A program made the translations under genes and the position numbers. Source: Cloacibacterium sp046296655 (GTDB taxonomy: Bacteria; Bacteroidota; Bacteroidia; Flavobacteriales; Weeksellaceae). Taken from it: DNA of 57,356 bases. Below the pieces are notes generated by a model, which was not told where the DNA came from, did no database searches, and worked only from the letters and a program-made list of their open reading frames with translations. Location of the stretch: positions 1-57,356 of the forward strand of contig JBKBLE010000014.1 of NCBI GenBank assembly GCA_046296655.1, written 5' to 3'. Of the stretch, positions 56,205-57,356 are shown piece by piece (within the stretch, counting starts at the first letter, position 1; each line of letters opens with the position of its first letter).

Positions 56205-57191
56205 TTACATTGCCAAGATTTCTGCAATCTGGAGTAAATCTTGATTGATTTCATTATGCTTTCTAATCGCATCTTCGATTGGCGTAAAAACCAGATCGTT
56301 TGATCTAATTCCTGCCATTACATTCGTTAATCCTTTCATAAGTCCTACCACAGCTCCATATCCCATTCTACTTGCCAAAACTCTGTCTGCACAACTTGGT
56401 GCACCACCTCTTTGGATGTGTCCTAGAATAGAAACTCTAATATCATAATCAGGAAATCTTTGTTTAGTTTGTTCGGCTAATTCATAAGTAGAAGCTAATC
56501 TCTCGCCTTCAGCTACAATAACAATACTAGACGTTTTTCCTCTTTTTTGTGCTTTTTCGAAAGTTTCGAACAAATCTTCTAAACTGTCTTTTTTCTCAGG
56601 AATAAGAATGTCTAATGCTCCAGAAGCAATACCACTGTTCAAAGCGATAAAACCAGCATCTCTTCCCATTACTTCGATGAAAAATACTCTATTGTGAGAA
56701 GTAGCAGTATCTCTAATTTTGTCAATGGCTTCCATTGCAGTATTCAGTGCAGTATCATAACCGATGGTAAAGTCTGTACCGTAGATATCATTATCAATGG
56801 TTCCTGGAACACCAATTACTTTTACGCCAAATTCTTCTGCGAAAATTTTAGCTCCTGTAAATGTACCGTCTCCACCAATACATACTAAAGCGTCAATGCC
56901 GTTTTTCTGGCATTGCTCGAAAGCTTTTTGTCTACCTTCTTCGGTTCTGAATTCTTTAGAACGAGCCGAACGAAGGATAGTTCCTCCTAAATTGATGATA
57001 TTGCTTACAGAACGAGGTCCCATTTTGGTAAAATTACCTTCGATAAGACCAGTGTAGCCTCCTCTTACTCCTACACATTCTATTTTATGGTAGTTAGCAG
57101 TTCTTACCACTGCTCTAATTGCTGCATTCATTCCCGGTGCGTCTCCACCCGAAGTAAGCACCGCGATTTTTTTCAAACTTGCGTTACCCAT
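56205..57191 (-). CDS. pfkA: ATP-dependent 6-phosphofructokinase
   Basis: A 328-residue phosphofructokinase of the ATP-dependent bacterial type: LTSGGDAPGMNAAIRAVVR with the ATP-site Gly residues, IGGDGTFTGAKIF (Gly at the ATP-type position), GVPGTIDNDIYGTDFTIGYDTA with the catalytic Asp, FFIEVMGRDAGFIAL and LGHIQRGGAPSCADRVLASR. It is the first gene of the pfkA-gapA unit. A TAAATTTG -7-like box (minus strand, 57218-57211) lies 20 nt upstream. Beyond it, 57219-57356 shows nothing I would call. Confidence 0.97.
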   Translation of the reverse strand: MGNASLKKIAVLTSGGDAPGMNAAIRAVVRTANYHKIECVGVRGGYTGLIEGNFTKMGPRSVSNIINLGGTILRSARSKEFRTEEGRQKAFEQCQKNGIDALVCIGGDGTFTGAKIFAEEFGVKVIGVPGTIDNDIYGTDFTIGYDTALNTAMEAIDKIRDTATSHNRVFFIEVMGRDAGFIALNSGIASGALDILIPEKKDSLEDLFETFEKAQKRGKTSSIVIVAEGERLASTYELAEQTKQRFPDYDIRVSILGHIQRGGAPSCADRVLASRMGYGAVVGLMKGLTNVMAGIRSNDLVFTPIEDAIRKHNEINQDLLQIAEILAM

Positions 57192-57356
57192 AGTGTTTTA
57201 ATTTGTCATGCAAATTTACAAAATAATACAAAACGGGATACTATGTTTTTGGTCATATTTGATTTTTTGGCTATTAATAAGTCGCTCCTTAAAATAGCAT
57301 CAACAGGCAGACAATCAGTAAATTAATTGTAATTTTTCTTGTTTTTCTTTGCAGGA

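Overview
This 57 kb window reads as the chromosome of a Bacteroidota bacterium of class Flavobacteriia, probably the Chryseobacterium/Cloacibacterium (Weeksellaceae) group. Grounds: low GC; A-rich tracts instead of Shine-Dalgarno sites before most starts; TTG-N19/20-TAnnTTTG promoters; a type IX secretion sorting domain; class II HMG-CoA reductase; the Bacteroidota-type trio rpmB-rpmG-DUF4295; DUF4290-murA; and glyoxylate shunt genes. The species is not determined.

Layout. 1-347: the 3' end of a 5S rRNA, its terminator, a 7-bp tandem array and a structured intergenic element. 348-3366 (minus): sucC, a DUF423 membrane protein and mvaA. 3567-3639: tRNA-Gln(UUG). 3777-11457 (plus): a stress/envelope region with small membrane and periplasmic proteins around an AraC-type regulator, a response regulator and a four-PAS histidine kinase. 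11576-14055: an ABC-F protein and a small MscS channel that converge with overlapping stops. 14320-17257 (minus): a PepSY protein and a TonB-dependent siderophore receptor behind a promoter bracketed by two Fur-box-like palindromes. 17380-36908: housekeeping genes (lnt, rpmB, rpmG, DUF4295, ftsY, sppA, folK, two OmpA-like proteins, recQ, fmt, ribBA, murB, an aminotransferase, a lipoprotein hydrolase, DUF1801, murA, DUF4290, DCC and haem-binding proteins).

37313-41330 is a compact restriction-modification cassette: a controller-type HTH protein, a C5-cytosine methyltransferase, an AlwI/BstNBI-like nuclease and an amino-methyltransferase. It is bounded by 9-bp inverted repeats and by two structurally matched 64-66 nt hairpins. 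Next comes the glyoxylate shunt (aceB, aceA) with a divergent RamB/ScfR-type regulator, then a GH31 glycosidase, queD and lpxH, a GxxExxY nuclease-family gene broken by one stop codon between exact 20-bp direct repeats, a LuxE-like acyl-protein synthetase gene carrying two in-frame copies of a dispersed repeat, a nuclease-like protein, a secreted alpha-amylase, and gapA and pfkA at the right edge.

The most unusual feature of the window is a set of unrelated short 'word' repeats, several with an exact 7-bp period, packed directly against gene ends. Some appear to supply start codons (TTG for lpxH, GTG for the LuxE-like gene) or C-terminal residues. Other points: MurA has Asp instead of the catalytic Cys (predicted fosfomycin insensitivity), RibBA has a degenerate GTP cyclohydrolase II half, and the cassette's amino-methyltransferase probably has a homopolymer frameshift near its 3' end. 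All calls come from reading the sequence; no database search was run.
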